Source of the DNA: Gemmatimonadota bacterium
GTDB taxonomy: Bacteria > Gemmatimonadota > Gemmatimonadetes > Palauibacterales > Palauibacteraceae
DNA length: 49,896 nt
Direction of reading: 5' to 3'
Assembly (NCBI GenBank): GCA_022825725.1
Contig: JAJDWE010000046.1
Location: 1-49,896, forward strand
Positions 37,086-45,446 of the stretch are shown here, one piece after another (the stretch's first letter is position 1; each line of letters starts with the position of its first letter). The notes below the pieces were generated by a model, which was given only the letters and a program-made list of their open reading frames with translations, ran no database searches and was not told the origin of the DNA. The position numbers were made by a program, and so were the translations under genes.

Positions 37086-38348
37086 TCACCCCGCAGACGC
37101 CCCGCAACGGGCCGCCTCGTCCAGATCCTCGTGTTCGAAGGCGGATTCCATCCGCATGATCTCCCTCCGGGAAGCGCCGAGGGCCTCCGCGGTCCCGCGC
37201 CACGCCGAGACCGCCCGCCCGACCTCGCCGACGATCCGCTTCGCGTCGCCGAGATCCAGACCATAGTAACCCGCGGTGGCCAGCGCGCGGTCCACCGACG
37301 CGGCGCCGTCGTACTCGTCGATATGCGTCTGCAGGACGCGGGAGCGGACATCCGCCGGGGTCGGGTTCAAATCATAGGCCGGGGAGAGCCGCCAGCCCTG
37401 GCCGTCCTCATACAGGAATCCGTGGTTGCGGAGGTGGTCGTCCGTGTTCGAGATGAGGATGTTGAACACGACCCTGCGCCAGAGTTCGGTCAGGTCGCGC
37501 CTGGCGGCCACACCGTGGCGCCGAAGCGCGTCCGCAATCTCCAGATAGGATCTCGACTCGCGGTCGTCGGCCCCCAACATGCTCATCGCGGACAGGAACG
37601 GGACGCGGCGGCCCGCTTCGCGGTCGAAGCGCCGAACGAGGAGGACCCGATGCCCCGCGACCTGCTCGAAACGCCAGGCGGCAACGTCGATGCCGGCCCG
37701 CGCGGCGAGTTCGAGGGCGACGCCTTCCCACAGCACGAGATCGTAGTCGTCCCGGGCGCCGGGGAACTTCGCGATGGCCAGCCCGCGGGCCCCATCCCTC
37801 ACGGCGGCCTTGGGGCGGGCGCCCCCGAGGGAGGCCCCGGGTCGGATGAGGAGGCGGAGATCGTCGTCCCGCTCTTCACGCCGCGTGACTCGCGTGGCCG
37901 CGGCGAGGAGCGGTCCCAGTTCGACGAGCGGCGGAACCCGCCTCTCCCCGGGCTCGGCGAGGAAGGGTCCGTCCCCTCCCGGCGAGAACCTCAGCGCCCC
38001 CATGCGAACCTCGTCGTCGACCCGCAGGAGGTAGTCGGATTCGAACAGGGCGCGGGGCGTCCGTCCCTCTTGCCGCGCCCGGCGAGCCTCCTCGCGGCGC
38101 ATCAGGACGCGCCCCCAGCGGTCGGGCGCCGAGTCGCCGATCGACCCGAAGAGCGCGCGCCGGGTATGAAACGGCCCGGGCCCGAGCGTCAGCGCCGGCT
38201 CGAGCGCGAACCGTCGCGGGTGGTCCAGCCAGCCCGGATCGTACTCGAACGTCGCGCTCTCCCGGTCGCCGCGAACTCTGACCCACAGCCGTCCGACGAA
38301 GAGGGGGGTGTCGTGCAGGTCCAGGTGGACCCGTATCCGGCGTTCCAC
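37086..38348 (-). CDS. hipA: HipA-type kinase toxin
   Basis: 420 residues from a GTG. The N-terminal HipA_N domain (LHDTPLFVGRLWV, FHTRRALFGSIGDSAPDRWGR) is followed by the kinase fold: PGASLGGARPKAAV (glycine-rich loop), GLAIAKFPGARDDYD, VLLVRRFDREAGRR, catalytic NTDDHLRNHGFLY and metal-binding LSPAYDLNP. In known systems HipA phosphorylates an aminoacyl-tRNA synthetase, halting translation. It is 10 bases after the HTH gene hipB. Unusually it is followed by the LRR metalloprotease gene after 7 bases. Confidence 0.92.
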   Translation of the reverse strand: MERRIRVHLDLHDTPLFVGRLWVRVRGDRESATFEYDPGWLDHPRRFALEPALTLGPGPFHTRRALFGSIGDSAPDRWGRVLMRREEARRARQEGRTPRALFESDYLLRVDDEVRMGALRFSPGGDGPFLAEPGERRVPPLVELGPLLAAATRVTRREERDDDLRLLIRPGASLGGARPKAAVRDGARGLAIAKFPGARDDYDLVLWEGVALELAARAGIDVAAWRFEQVAGHRVLLVRRFDREAGRRVPFLSAMSMLGADDRESRSYLEIADALRRHGVAARRDLTELWRRVVFNILISNTDDHLRNHGFLYEDGQGWRLSPAYDLNPTPADVRSRVLQTHIDEYDGAASVDRALATAGYYGLDLGDAKRIVGEVGRAVSAWRGTAEALGASRREIMRMESAFEHEDLDEAARCGASAG

Positions 38349-38358
38349 GTGGACCGCC

Positions 38359-38706
38359 TCAGTCGCCCCCGCGCTCTCGCCGGGCGCGGGGCGAGGCGAC
38401 GCGCACGCGCTGCGGCAGGCGTTCCTCCAGGAGGTCGAGCCCGAGTCCGTCCCGCCCGCGGTCGGCCAGTTCCGCCAGACCGTCCTCCATCCCCAACACG
38501 AACAGCACGGTCGCGTAGATGCCCATCGATACGCCCGGATCGCCGCGCTCGACCTTGCCGAGGGTGGTGCGGCTGATCAGTGCTCGTTCCGCCATCGTCG
38601 CCGCGCGGATGCGGCGCCGGAGACGGGCATCCCTGATATCGGAGCCGAGCTTACGGAGGCGTCGCCGGACCGGAAGCGGCAACGTGCCGCGAATGTTGTT
38701 CGCCAT
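38359..38706 (-). CDS. hipB: HipB-like HTH antitoxin
   Basis: 115 residues from the ATG at 38706, with ATG 38718 as an alternative. The XRE-type HTH is RRLRKLGSDIRDARLRRRI then MAERALISRTTLGKVERGDPGVSMGIYATVLFVLG. The start is basic and the C-terminal tail is Arg-rich. Position directly before hipA and typical length support an antitoxin that binds HipA and represses the operon. Confidence 0.88.
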   Translation of the reverse strand: MANNIRGTLPLPVRRRLRKLGSDIRDARLRRRIRAATMAERALISRTTLGKVERGDPGVSMGIYATVLFVLGMEDGLAELADRGRDGLGLDLLEERLPQRVRVASPRARRERGGD

Positions 38707-38707
38707 C

Positions 38708-38764
38708 GTAATAACCACGAAAATGGACGTTATACCTTATACCGTACACTATCATGGTCATTAC
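38708..38764 (-). promoter_or_regulatory. Candidate hipBA promoter/operator
   Basis: This is an AT-rich island in GC-rich DNA. GTAATAACCA (38708-38717) and its inverted near-copy TGGTCATTAC (38755-38764, one mismatch) flank a tandem TTATAC-C-TTATAC at 38730, which reads GGTATAAGGTATAA on the minus strand, a likely -10 area. Confidence 0.45.
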
Positions 38765-38771
38765 AGCAAAT

Positions 38772-41700
38772 TCACGGTGCTCCATACGCGCGGGTCGCCT
38801 CGTCGGCGGAGACGTAGCCGTCGAGGACATCCTCCCGTACCCGGTCGCGCGCGCGGCGTGCCGGGTCGCCGAGGCCGCCTCCCCCCGGCGTCTCCAGCAC
38901 GATGCGTCGGCCGGGGGGCACGACCTCGCGGCCCTTGGGCCGGAACTCGCCCACGTCCGGCACATGGACTCGCCCCGCGGCCCCGTCGCCGCCCCCGTCG
39001 CGTCCCCGCGCCCGGTTGCGCACCCGCTCGAACATCTTCGAGACGGCGAACGCCTCGCCCGACGCGTGCGAGATCTCCATCACCTGGCCGAGACCGCCCC
39101 GGAACTCGCCGGGACCGCCGGAGTCGGCGAGATACTCCTTCCGCCAGAAGATGAGCGGCGCGACCGTCTCGGTGATCTCGATCGGCGTGCTGCGGACGCC
39201 GGAGGGAAAGGCCGTCGCCGACAGGCCGTCCTTGCCGGGGCGGGCGCCCGTGCCGCCGGCGTGGAAGGGGTTCACGACGAACGCCTCGCCGCCGTACGCG
39301 TGGGCGCCGGTGAGTCCCGGACCTGCCATGATGACGGGGTTCCAGAGGCAGGACGCGCCTTCCGCGGGAACGGCTCCGGGTTCCAGCGCCTGTTCGAGGC
39401 AGCCGAGGACGACATCCGGCAGCATCTGTCCGATCGCGTGGCGTGCGGAAACCGCGGCGGGAGGAGGCGCGTTGAGCAGCGATCCGGGCGGAGCGGAGAC
39501 TTCGATCGCCGCCAGCGACCCCGCGTTGTTCGGGACCTCGGAGCCGACGATGCAGCGCACGCCGAACGAACTGTAGGCGCGCGTATAGGTCACCGGGACG
39601 TTGATGCCGCGCGACGACATGGGCGAGGTGCCGTCCCAGTCGATCCTGATGGTCCCGTCGGGCAGGACCGTGAGGGCGCACACGAGGTCGAGGTCCTCAT
39701 CGTAGCCGTCGATCCGCATCCGGTTCCGGTACGTCCCCGGACGGAGGGCTCCGATCCGCTCCCGCATCGCCCGCCGGGAGGTGGAGATGATCGTCTCCGC
39801 CAGCGGCTCGAGGGAATCGATCCCGAACTCCGTCATCATCGCGACCAGGCGCTCGCACCCCGTGCGGTTGCAGGCGGCCAGCGAGTAGAGGTCGCCCTGG
39901 GCGACATCCGGGTCCCGCACGTTCGCCCGCACCAGCCGCATGAGCGTCTCGTCCACCCGGCCGCCGCGGATCAGGTATCCGATGGGAAGGCGGATCCCCT
40001 CCTCGAAGACCTGGTTCGCGTCCGCCCCGAAGCCGCGGCCCCCGACATCGGCGATGTGGCTCGTGGCCGCGAACAGCGCCACCGGGCGCCCGTCCAGGAA
40101 GGTCGGCGTGACGACGGTGAAGTCGTTGAGGTGTCCGGTGCCCTCCCAGGGATCGTTCGTGATGAGGACATCGTCCTCGCCCAGCGTCTCCACGGGGAAG
40201 TCCCGGAGGAAGAACCCGACGGAGGCGGCCATGGCGTTGACGTGGCCGGGCGTGCCCGTGACGGCCTGCGCGAGCATGCGTCCCGAGAGGTCGAACACGC
40301 CGGCGGAGAGGTCGCCCGCCTCGCGCACGGGGGTCGAGAAGGCGGTGCGCACGAGCGTCCGGGCCTGCTCCTCGACCACGGACAGGAGCCGGCTCCACAT
40401 GATCTGCCCTTCGAGGGCGGCGATCCCGGTTTGCGCGCCGGTGGCCCCCGCCGCGCCGCCCGCCCCGGTGGCGCCCCCCGCCGCCCTCGCCGCCACCTGC
40501 CGCTCGACGAGGAGGTGGCCGCCGGCCGCGACCCGCGCCACCCAGCCCTCGGGGACGACGGTCGTCGTCTGGTCCTCGGCGATCAGCGCCGGACCCTCGA
40601 CCCGGGCCCCTCCGGCCAACTCCGCGCGGGTGTGGACGGCGGCCGCTGAGGATTCTCCTCCGGGGCCGTCCGACAGCTCGGTCCAGCGCTCGGGTTCCGG
40701 TTTCTCCGCGCCGGCCTGCCCTTCCTGCCCGCCGCGAGACGTTCCCGCGGGAACGTCCGAACCGGACAGTTGCCCAACTGGCGGGGTGCGCTCAGGGGGT
40801 GACGTTCCCGCGGGAACGTCCGCGGCTCGCGTGGCGGGTGCCGACACGACGAGCGTCCAGCTCAGAACCTCGATGTCCAGTCCCGGGATCGTGCGCCCGT
40901 ACACGCTCTCGTACCCGCGGTCGAACGCTTCGCGCAGCGCCGCCGCGTCCTCGAGATCCTCCGGGAGGTCGACGCCGATTTCGTGGCCCTGTCCCACGTA
41001 GCGCATGTAGGCGCGCGCCTTCCCGCTCGTCGGCGCGCCCGGCGGCGCCCCGTGCGACACCACTGCCACCGCCTCGTCTCTCATCTCATCGAACACCGCC
41101 CGGACGACGTCGGGGTCGAACCCGGACAGGCGCATGTAGCGGCTGCGAACGACTTCGTAGGAGATCGGCGCGAGGAGGAAGCCTACGGCCGACCCCACTC
41201 CGGCGTCGGCGGGCACCAGAAAGCGGTCCACGTCCAGCTTGTCGGCGAGGCGCGCCGCGTGGATCGGAGCGGAGCCGCCGAAGGCGATGAGCGTGCGTCC
41301 GGCCACTCCTTTCCCCCACTCGACGGCGTGCGTGCGCGCCGCGTTGGACATGTTCTCGTCCACCATCTCGCTGATGCCGAGCGCGGCGAGCTTCGCGTCG
41401 AGCCCCAGCTTCCCGCCGACGCCGCCGCCGACGGCGACTTCGGCCCGCCCTCTGTCGAGGGGAATCGAGCCTCCCGCGAACGACTCCGGATCGATCCGCC
41501 CCAGGACGACGTCCGCGTCCGTCACCGTGGGTTCGTCTCCGCCGCGTCCGTACGCCGCCGGCCCCGGCTCCGATCCGGCGCTCGCGGGCCCCACCTGGAT
41601 CCGCTCCAGGTCGTCGACCCCGGCGATCGACCCGCCACCGGCCCCGATCTCCACCATCTCGATGACGGGAATCCGCACCGGCAGTCCGCTCCCCTGCTTG

Positions 41701-42686
41701 AAGCGGTAGCTGCGCGCGACCTCGAACGTGCGCGAATGGAGCGGCCGCCCGTCGTCGATCATGCACAGCTTGGCCGTCGTCCCGCCCATGTCGAAGGAGA
41801 GGACGTCGCCCAGTTCCAGCTCGCCCGCGAGGTGGCTGGCGAGGATCGCGCCCCCGGCGGGTCCGGACTCGACGAGGCGGACCGGGGCCGCGACCGCCGT
41901 GTCGAGCGTCGTGAGCCCGCCCCCGGAGGTCATGAGAAGGAAGGGACAGGCGAGGCCCGACTCGCGCAGCGATTCCGAGAGTCCCGTGAGGTAGCGGGCC
42001 ATGAGCGGCTGGACGTAGGCGTTCGCGCACGCCGTGGACTGTCTCTCGTACTCCCTGACTTCGGGACACACGTCCGAGGCCAGCGTCACCGGCAGCCCCG
42101 GCCGCCACGCGTCGAGGATCTCCCCGATCCGCCGTTCGTGCGCGGGGTTGGCGTAGCCGTGGATGAGCCCGACCGCGACGGACTCCACCCCCTCCGCCTC
42201 GAGCGTCGGGAGGAGCGCCCGCACCGAATCCTCCTCCAGCGGGACGAGGATGCGTCCGCGGTGGTCGACCCGCTCCACCACGGGAAGCCGGAGACGCCTA
42301 GGAACCAGGGGCTCCGGACGGTCGACCCCGATGTCGTACTGTTCGAAGCGGTTCTCGTGCGCCATCTCGAGCGCGTCGCGGTGCCCCGACGTCACGATCA
42401 GTGCGGTGCGCGCGCCCCGGCGCTCGATGATCGCGTTCGTGGCCAGCGTCGTGCCGTGGATGACGAGACGGACGGCGGAGGGGGGAACGTCGGCCAGCCC
42501 CAGCACCTTGTGCACGCCCTCCAGGACGCCCCGCTCGGGCGCCGTGGCGGTCGTGAGCACCTTCGTCGTGACGAGGCGCCCGCCGGCCTCGAGAGCGACG
42601 TCCGTGAAGGTCCCGCCGATGTCGATCGCGAGCCGGGCTTCGGCCACGGGTCCGGCGCCCGGCTCCTTCGCCGCCGTGCCGCTCAC
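38772..42686 (-). CDS. Fused hydantoinase/oxoprolinase (HyuA-HyuB)
   Basis: 1304 residues, the size of ATP-dependent 5-oxoprolinase-type fusions. HyuA part: IDIGGTFTDVALE (about 20), HGTTLATNAIIERRG, ESGPAGGAI, LSFDMGGTTAKLCMI, GAGGGSIA and FGGSAPIHA (about 480). HyuB part from about 755: VVEEQARTLVRTAFS, GHVNAMAASV, ITNDPWEGTGHLNDF, NVPVTYTRAYSSFGVRC, GGTGARPGKDGLSATAFPSGVRSTPIE in pieces, ETPGGGGLGDP. It opens cyclic imides such as hydantoins or 5-oxoproline using ATP; the exact substrate is unclear. The linker near residues 610-690 is expanded and holds two in-frame copies of the palindrome (DVPAGTS twice). It overlaps the SDR gene by four bases. Confidence 0.92.
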   Translation of the reverse strand: MSGTAAKEPGAGPVAEARLAIDIGGTFTDVALEAGGRLVTTKVLTTATAPERGVLEGVHKVLGLADVPPSAVRLVIHGTTLATNAIIERRGARTALIVTSGHRDALEMAHENRFEQYDIGVDRPEPLVPRRLRLPVVERVDHRGRILVPLEEDSVRALLPTLEAEGVESVAVGLIHGYANPAHERRIGEILDAWRPGLPVTLASDVCPEVREYERQSTACANAYVQPLMARYLTGLSESLRESGLACPFLLMTSGGGLTTLDTAVAAPVRLVESGPAGGAILASHLAGELELGDVLSFDMGGTTAKLCMIDDGRPLHSRTFEVARSYRFKQGSGLPVRIPVIEMVEIGAGGGSIAGVDDLERIQVGPASAGSEPGPAAYGRGGDEPTVTDADVVLGRIDPESFAGGSIPLDRGRAEVAVGGGVGGKLGLDAKLAALGISEMVDENMSNAARTHAVEWGKGVAGRTLIAFGGSAPIHAARLADKLDVDRFLVPADAGVGSAVGFLLAPISYEVVRSRYMRLSGFDPDVVRAVFDEMRDEAVAVVSHGAPPGAPTSGKARAYMRYVGQGHEIGVDLPEDLEDAAALREAFDRGYESVYGRTIPGLDIEVLSWTLVVSAPATRAADVPAGTSPPERTPPVGQLSGSDVPAGTSRGGQEGQAGAEKPEPERWTELSDGPGGESSAAAVHTRAELAGGARVEGPALIAEDQTTTVVPEGWVARVAAGGHLLVERQVAARAAGGATGAGGAAGATGAQTGIAALEGQIMWSRLLSVVEEQARTLVRTAFSTPVREAGDLSAGVFDLSGRMLAQAVTGTPGHVNAMAASVGFFLRDFPVETLGEDDVLITNDPWEGTGHLNDFTVVTPTFLDGRPVALFAATSHIADVGGRGFGADANQVFEEGIRLPIGYLIRGGRVDETLMRLVRANVRDPDVAQGDLYSLAACNRTGCERLVAMMTEFGIDSLEPLAETIISTSRRAMRERIGALRPGTYRNRMRIDGYDEDLDLVCALTVLPDGTIRIDWDGTSPMSSRGINVPVTYTRAYSSFGVRCIVGSEVPNNAGSLAAIEVSAPPGSLLNAPPPAAVSARHAIGQMLPDVVLGCLEQALEPGAVPAEGASCLWNPVIMAGPGLTGAHAYGGEAFVVNPFHAGGTGARPGKDGLSATAFPSGVRSTPIEITETVAPLIFWRKEYLADSGGPGEFRGGLGQVMEISHASGEAFAVSKMFERVRNRARGRDGGGDGAAGRVHVPDVGEFRPKGREVVPPGRRIVLETPGGGGLGDPARRARDRVREDVLDGYVSADEATRAYGAP
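40741..40754. repeat. Interspersed palindrome GTTCCCGCGGGAAC, copy 5 (in HyuAB)
   Basis: Perfect core with the 18-base extension ACGT...ACGT. It lies inside the hyuAB reading frame and is translated as part of DVPAGTS near residue 646. Confidence 0.9.
40804..40817. repeat. Interspersed palindrome GTTCCCGCGGGAAC, copy 6 (in HyuAB)
   Basis: Perfect core with the 18-base extension, exactly 63 bases (21 codons) from copy 5 and in the same frame, again giving DVPAGTS (near residue 625). Confidence 0.9.
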
Positions 42687-43471
42687 CCGTCTTCGCGCAG
42701 CGGGACGGTGTAGTTCAGCGCCAGCCGCCCGCCATCCGGGTAGATCGTCTCGCCCGTCAGGTACGAGGCGTAGTCGCTCGCGAGGAAGACGGCCACCGTC
42801 CCGATCTCGCCTGGATCTCCGAACCGTCCCAGCGGCGTGCGGGAGAGGATCGTGCGCCGCGCCTCCTCGTCGGCGATCACCGAGTCGTGGATGTCGGTGA
42901 CGATCGTCCCCGGCCCGATCGCGTTCACCCGGATGTCATGCGGCGCGAGCGCGAGCGCCATCACCTTCGTGAGCTGCATGATCCCGCCCTTGGAAGCCGC
43001 GTAGGCGAGCTGGTTCGGGATCGTCACCACCGCGTTCGTGGACGACATGTGGATGATCGACCCCTTCACGCCGCGCGCGACCATGTCCCGCGCCACGAGC
43101 CGGGACATGAGGAAGGTCCCGCGGAGGTTGACGCTCAGCACCCGGTCGAAGTCCTCGACCTCGGCGTCCAGGATCGAGCCCGCCGCGATGATCCCCGCGT
43201 TGTTGAGCAGGATGTCGCAGGCCCCGAACCGTTCCGTGCAGGCGTCGAGCAGGGCGGCGCAGTCGCTCTCCTCGCTCACGTCCGCGCGCACGGCGAGCGT
43301 CTCCCGCCCCGTCTCCTCGGCGATGCGGCGGGCGGTCTCGGCGCAGCGGTCCTCCAGTACGTCCCCCAGCACGACATCCGCCCCGTGACGGGCGAAGGCG
43401 AGCGCGCACGCGGCGCCGATCCCCTTCGCCGCCCCGGTGACGATGGCGGCCTTCCCCTCGAGTGTGATCAC
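42683..43471 (-). CDS. SDR-family oxidoreductase
   Basis: 262 residues from a GTG with AAGGAAGGG upstream. Classical short-chain dehydrogenase: cofactor motif VTGAAKGIGAA (about 10-20), LLNNAGI, catalytic Ser in IIHMSS (about 140) and Tyr/Lys in YAASKGG (about 157-161), and NAIGPGTIVTDI. Asp in GDVLEDR after the second strand favours NAD over NADP. It resembles glucose/3-oxoacyl-ACP type dehydrogenases; substrate is unknown. Its stop overlaps the hyuAB start by four bases, so the two likely serve one catabolic route. Confidence 0.92.
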   Translation of the reverse strand: MITLEGKAAIVTGAAKGIGAACALAFARHGADVVLGDVLEDRCAETARRIAEETGRETLAVRADVSEESDCAALLDACTERFGACDILLNNAGIIAAGSILDAEVEDFDRVLSVNLRGTFLMSRLVARDMVARGVKGSIIHMSSTNAVVTIPNQLAYAASKGGIMQLTKVMALALAPHDIRVNAIGPGTIVTDIHDSVIADEEARRTILSRTPLGRFGDPGEIGTVAVFLASDYASYLTGETIYPDGGRLALNYTVPLREDG

Positions 43472-43553
43472 GCTGAGCCCTTCCTTGATTCGACCCTGAT
43501 TCGACGTTGGTGCGACCCTGGTGCGACCTCGGTGTGACGGACGTCTTCCGCGG

Positions 43554-43591
43554 CGATGATCCTGCGTTGATAGCCGCCGCGAGAACTGTGG
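43554..43591 (+). promoter_or_regulatory. Direct-repeat element, copy 3 (CGATGAT-N4-CGTTGAT-N15-TGTGG)
   Basis: CGATGAT at 43554 and CGTTGAT at 43565 keep the 11-base period of the copies at 7221 and 10513, with a TGTGG at 43587 near the expected place. It lies 135 bases before the third vapBC-like pair. This is a weaker match than copies 1 and 2. Confidence 0.35.
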
Positions 43592-43612
43592 GGGTCCGAG
43601 CGGCGGTCTCCC

Positions 43613-43702
43613 ATGGTATCGACGAAAGCGGAGTCTGGCATGCAGCAGCAGGTCTCGTTATGGTATTATCACAAAACATACCAGAAACATGGACCATACC
43701 AT
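43613..43702 (+). promoter_or_regulatory. Operator cluster for AbrB-type antitoxin gene
   Basis: ATGGTAT occurs at 43613 and 43660, and its reverse complement ATACCA(T) at 43678 and 43696, the last overlapping the start-codon region. TATTAT near 43664 could be a -10. Two inverted pairs around a start are typical of toxin-antitoxin autoregulation. Confidence 0.5.
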
Positions 43703-44012
43703 GAAGGAAGAAGTCCGGAATCCGGCGGCCGCGGCCTCACCCGACGCTTTGCCCGACCCTTTGCCCGACACCGAGCGCGTGACGATCGACGAAGCCGGTC
43801 GGCTGGTCGTCCCGGCCCGCTTTCGCAGGGCATTGAACATCCAGGGCCGGCAGCAGTTGGTCGTGGGCCTGGAGGACGACACCATCCGGCTGCGTACTCC
43901 GCTCGCGGCCCTCGCGCGTCTGCAGGACATGGCGAGGCGGAAGCGGAAGGGCTCCGGAAGCGTCGTCGATGAGTTCATCCTGGAACGGCGAGCCGAAGCC
44001 GCCCGTGAATGA
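43689..44012 (+). CDS. vapB: AbrB-domain VapB-like antitoxin
   Basis: 107 residues from ATG 43689; ATG 43701 would remove four residues. The DNA-binding segment is about 30-60: VTIDEAGRLVVPARFRRALNI and LVVGLEDDTIRL. A helical tail follows (ARLQDMARRKRKGSGSVVDEFILERRAEAARE), the usual toxin-binding part, with a basic patch. It is longer at the N-terminus than most VapB. It overlaps the PIN gene by eight bases. Confidence 0.88.
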   Translation: MDHTMKEEVRNPAAAASPDALPDPLPDTERVTIDEAGRLVVPARFRRALNIQGRQQLVVGLEDDTIRLRTPLAALARLQDMARRKRKGSGSVVDEFILERRAEAARE

Positions 44013-44403
44013 ACCGGTCGAGAGCGTCCTGGACGCCTCGGCCGTCCTCGCGGCACTGTTCGAGGAACCCGGAGCGGAACGCGTCGCCCGCGCCCTCCAG
44101 CGAGGAGCCGCCATGTCGTCGGTGAACGTCGCCGAGGTCGCGGTGCGTCTCTCGCAGGGAGGCTGGTCCCCGGCGGCGGTGGCCAGCGCGATCGCGGAAA
44201 CGGGGATCGAAGTCGTTCCCTTCGACCACCGGACGGCCCTGCTCAGCGGCGCCTACCGCAGGAGGACGAGCCGCCAGGGCCTCGGACTCGGTGACCGGGC
44301 GTGCCTGGCCACCGCGTGCAGGCTCGGACTCCCCGCTCTCACCGCCGACCGAAGCTGGGCCGACCTCGACATCGACGGCGTGAAGGTCATCCAGATCCGG
44401 TAG
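44005..44403 (+). CDS. vapC: VapC-type PIN-domain toxin
   Basis: 132 residues from GTG 44005, inside the antitoxin stop region; an upstream ATG at 43969 would lie in the antitoxin gene. The acidic residues are in SVLDASAVLAALFEEPG (Asp8), VNVAEVAVRL (Glu about 43), GLGDRACLATA (Asp about 95) and LTADRSWADL (Asp about 113). This is the VapC/PIN_VapC-Smg6-like plan. Partner is the AbrB-domain protein just upstream. Confidence 0.9.
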   Translation: MNEPVESVLDASAVLAALFEEPGAERVARALQRGAAMSSVNVAEVAVRLSQGGWSPAAVASAIAETGIEVVPFDHRTALLSGAYRRRTSRQGLGLGDRACLATACRLGLPALTADRSWADLDIDGVKVIQIR

Positions 44404-44484
44404 GGGACCTTCCAGGTATCAGGCCGGTAGAGTTCAACACCTACCCGGAATGAGGTCCGGTTTCTTCGACAGTCAGGAATGAAA

Positions 44485-44925
44485 ATGAGCGAGATGACGA
44501 ATCGGGGATGGATCGAGCGGCAGACGACCAGTCCCGAGTCTCGCAGGATGTACGAGGAGGAGCGCTTGATTCTGTGGGCAACGGAAGCCGTGGCGGAAGC
44601 CATGGCGAACCAGGGGCTCACCCGTGCGCAGCTCGCGGAAGCTCTTGGGACGAGCCGCCGCAACGTGACGCAGCTCCTCAGCGGATCTCGCAACATGACC
44701 CTGCGGACCCTGGCGGCGCTCGCCCACGCCTGCGGGATGCGCGTGGACTTGAAGATCGAGCCACTACCCCGGCTCACCCAGGGGTCGGAAAGAGCCGGGA
44801 TCGACTTCGACAGGCTCGAGGCGTCGCGCCGTCGGCTCGGCATCGAGGGGGACGGAGAAGGATGGCCGAAGGAAGACGACGACCCGGCGTTCAGCCGACG
44901 AGTGCTCGGCCTCGACCGGGAGTGA
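44485..44925 (+). CDS. Orphan HigA/XRE-type HTH protein
   Basis: 146 residues from the second of two nearby ATGs, seven bases after AGGA. HTH about 45-95: AMANQGLTRAQLAEALGTSRRNVTQLLSGSRNMTLRTLAALAHACG. The flanking EERLILWATEAVAEAM and the long charged tail (SERAGIDFDRLEASRRRLG) resemble antitoxins of HigBA/MqsA-like sets. No RelE/HigB toxin gene sits on either side, so it may be an orphan regulator or a remnant. Confidence 0.85.
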   Translation: MSEMTNRGWIERQTTSPESRRMYEEERLILWATEAVAEAMANQGLTRAQLAEALGTSRRNVTQLLSGSRNMTLRTLAALAHACGMRVDLKIEPLPRLTQGSERAGIDFDRLEASRRRLGIEGDGEGWPKEDDDPAFSRRVLGLDRE

Positions 44926-44967
44926 CCTCGCTCGGCTGACGACAGCCCTCACCTCACCCCTCCAGAC

Positions 44968-44981
44968 GTTCCCGCGGGAAC
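44968..44981. repeat. Interspersed palindrome GTTCCCGCGGGAAC, copy 7
   Basis: Perfect core with 18-base extension, in the 63-base gap between the convergent HTH and SRPBCC genes, eight bases from the SRPBCC stop. No T-tract is present. Confidence 0.9.
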
Positions 44982-44988
44982 GTCTCCG

Positions 44989-45435
44989 TCAGCTTCCGAA
45001 CACCTCCGCGATGACGCGATGGCGGTAGTCGAAAATCCGCTCGAGGTCCGGGCGCACGAACCGCCGGTCGACCAGCGCGCCGCCCGGGACCGCGTACGTG
45101 ACGTGGTCCTCCACGCGCGTGCCGCCGCTTTCCTCGCGGAAGCGGTGCTCGTGGATCCACTTCCGGTACGGCCCTCGGCGCTGTTCGTCGACGAAGCCGT
45201 GCGGCGGATCCCAGCGGGTGATCTCGCTCCGCCACCGGAGGGGGACGCCGTGCAGCCGCAGTCGGTAGTCGATCAACGTCCCTACGCCCATCTCGATCGG
45301 GGGTGGCGTGAGGACCCGGAACCCCACGAAGGGCGGCGTGATCCGCTCCAGGTTGTGGGCGTCGGAGAAGAAGGAGAAGGTCCGGTCGAGCGGACTGGGC
45401 ACCCACTGTGAGGCCGTAAAGACCCGGTCCTTCAA
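44989..45435 (-). CDS. SRPBCC/START-like ligand-binding protein
   Basis: 148 residues, full length for the polyketide-cyclase/COQ10-like SRPBCC fold. It opens with a short beta strand and the lid helix SPLDRTFSFFSDAHNLERITPPFVGFRVLTP in pieces, continues with GTLIDYRLRLHGVPLRWRSEI, FVDEQRRGPYRKWIHEHRFREESGGTRVEDHVTY and the C-terminal helix. Members bind hydrophobic ligands; no catalytic motif is evident. The start is TTG at 45435, 12 bases after the MBL gene stop, with only a weak ribosome site, so translation may be coupled. Confidence 0.85.
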   Translation of the reverse strand: MKDRVFTASQWVPSPLDRTFSFFSDAHNLERITPPFVGFRVLTPPPIEMGVGTLIDYRLRLHGVPLRWRSEITRWDPPHGFVDEQRRGPYRKWIHEHRFREESGGTRVEDHVTYAVPGGALVDRRFVRPDLERIFDYRHRVIAEVFGS

Positions 45436-45446
45436 GATCCGCTTTC

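Noticed and set aside
39363..39376. TTCCGCGGGAACGG inside hyuAB as an eighth palindrome copy
   Set aside because: One base is missing and symmetry is lost; it may be a chance GC-rich match in conserved coding sequence.
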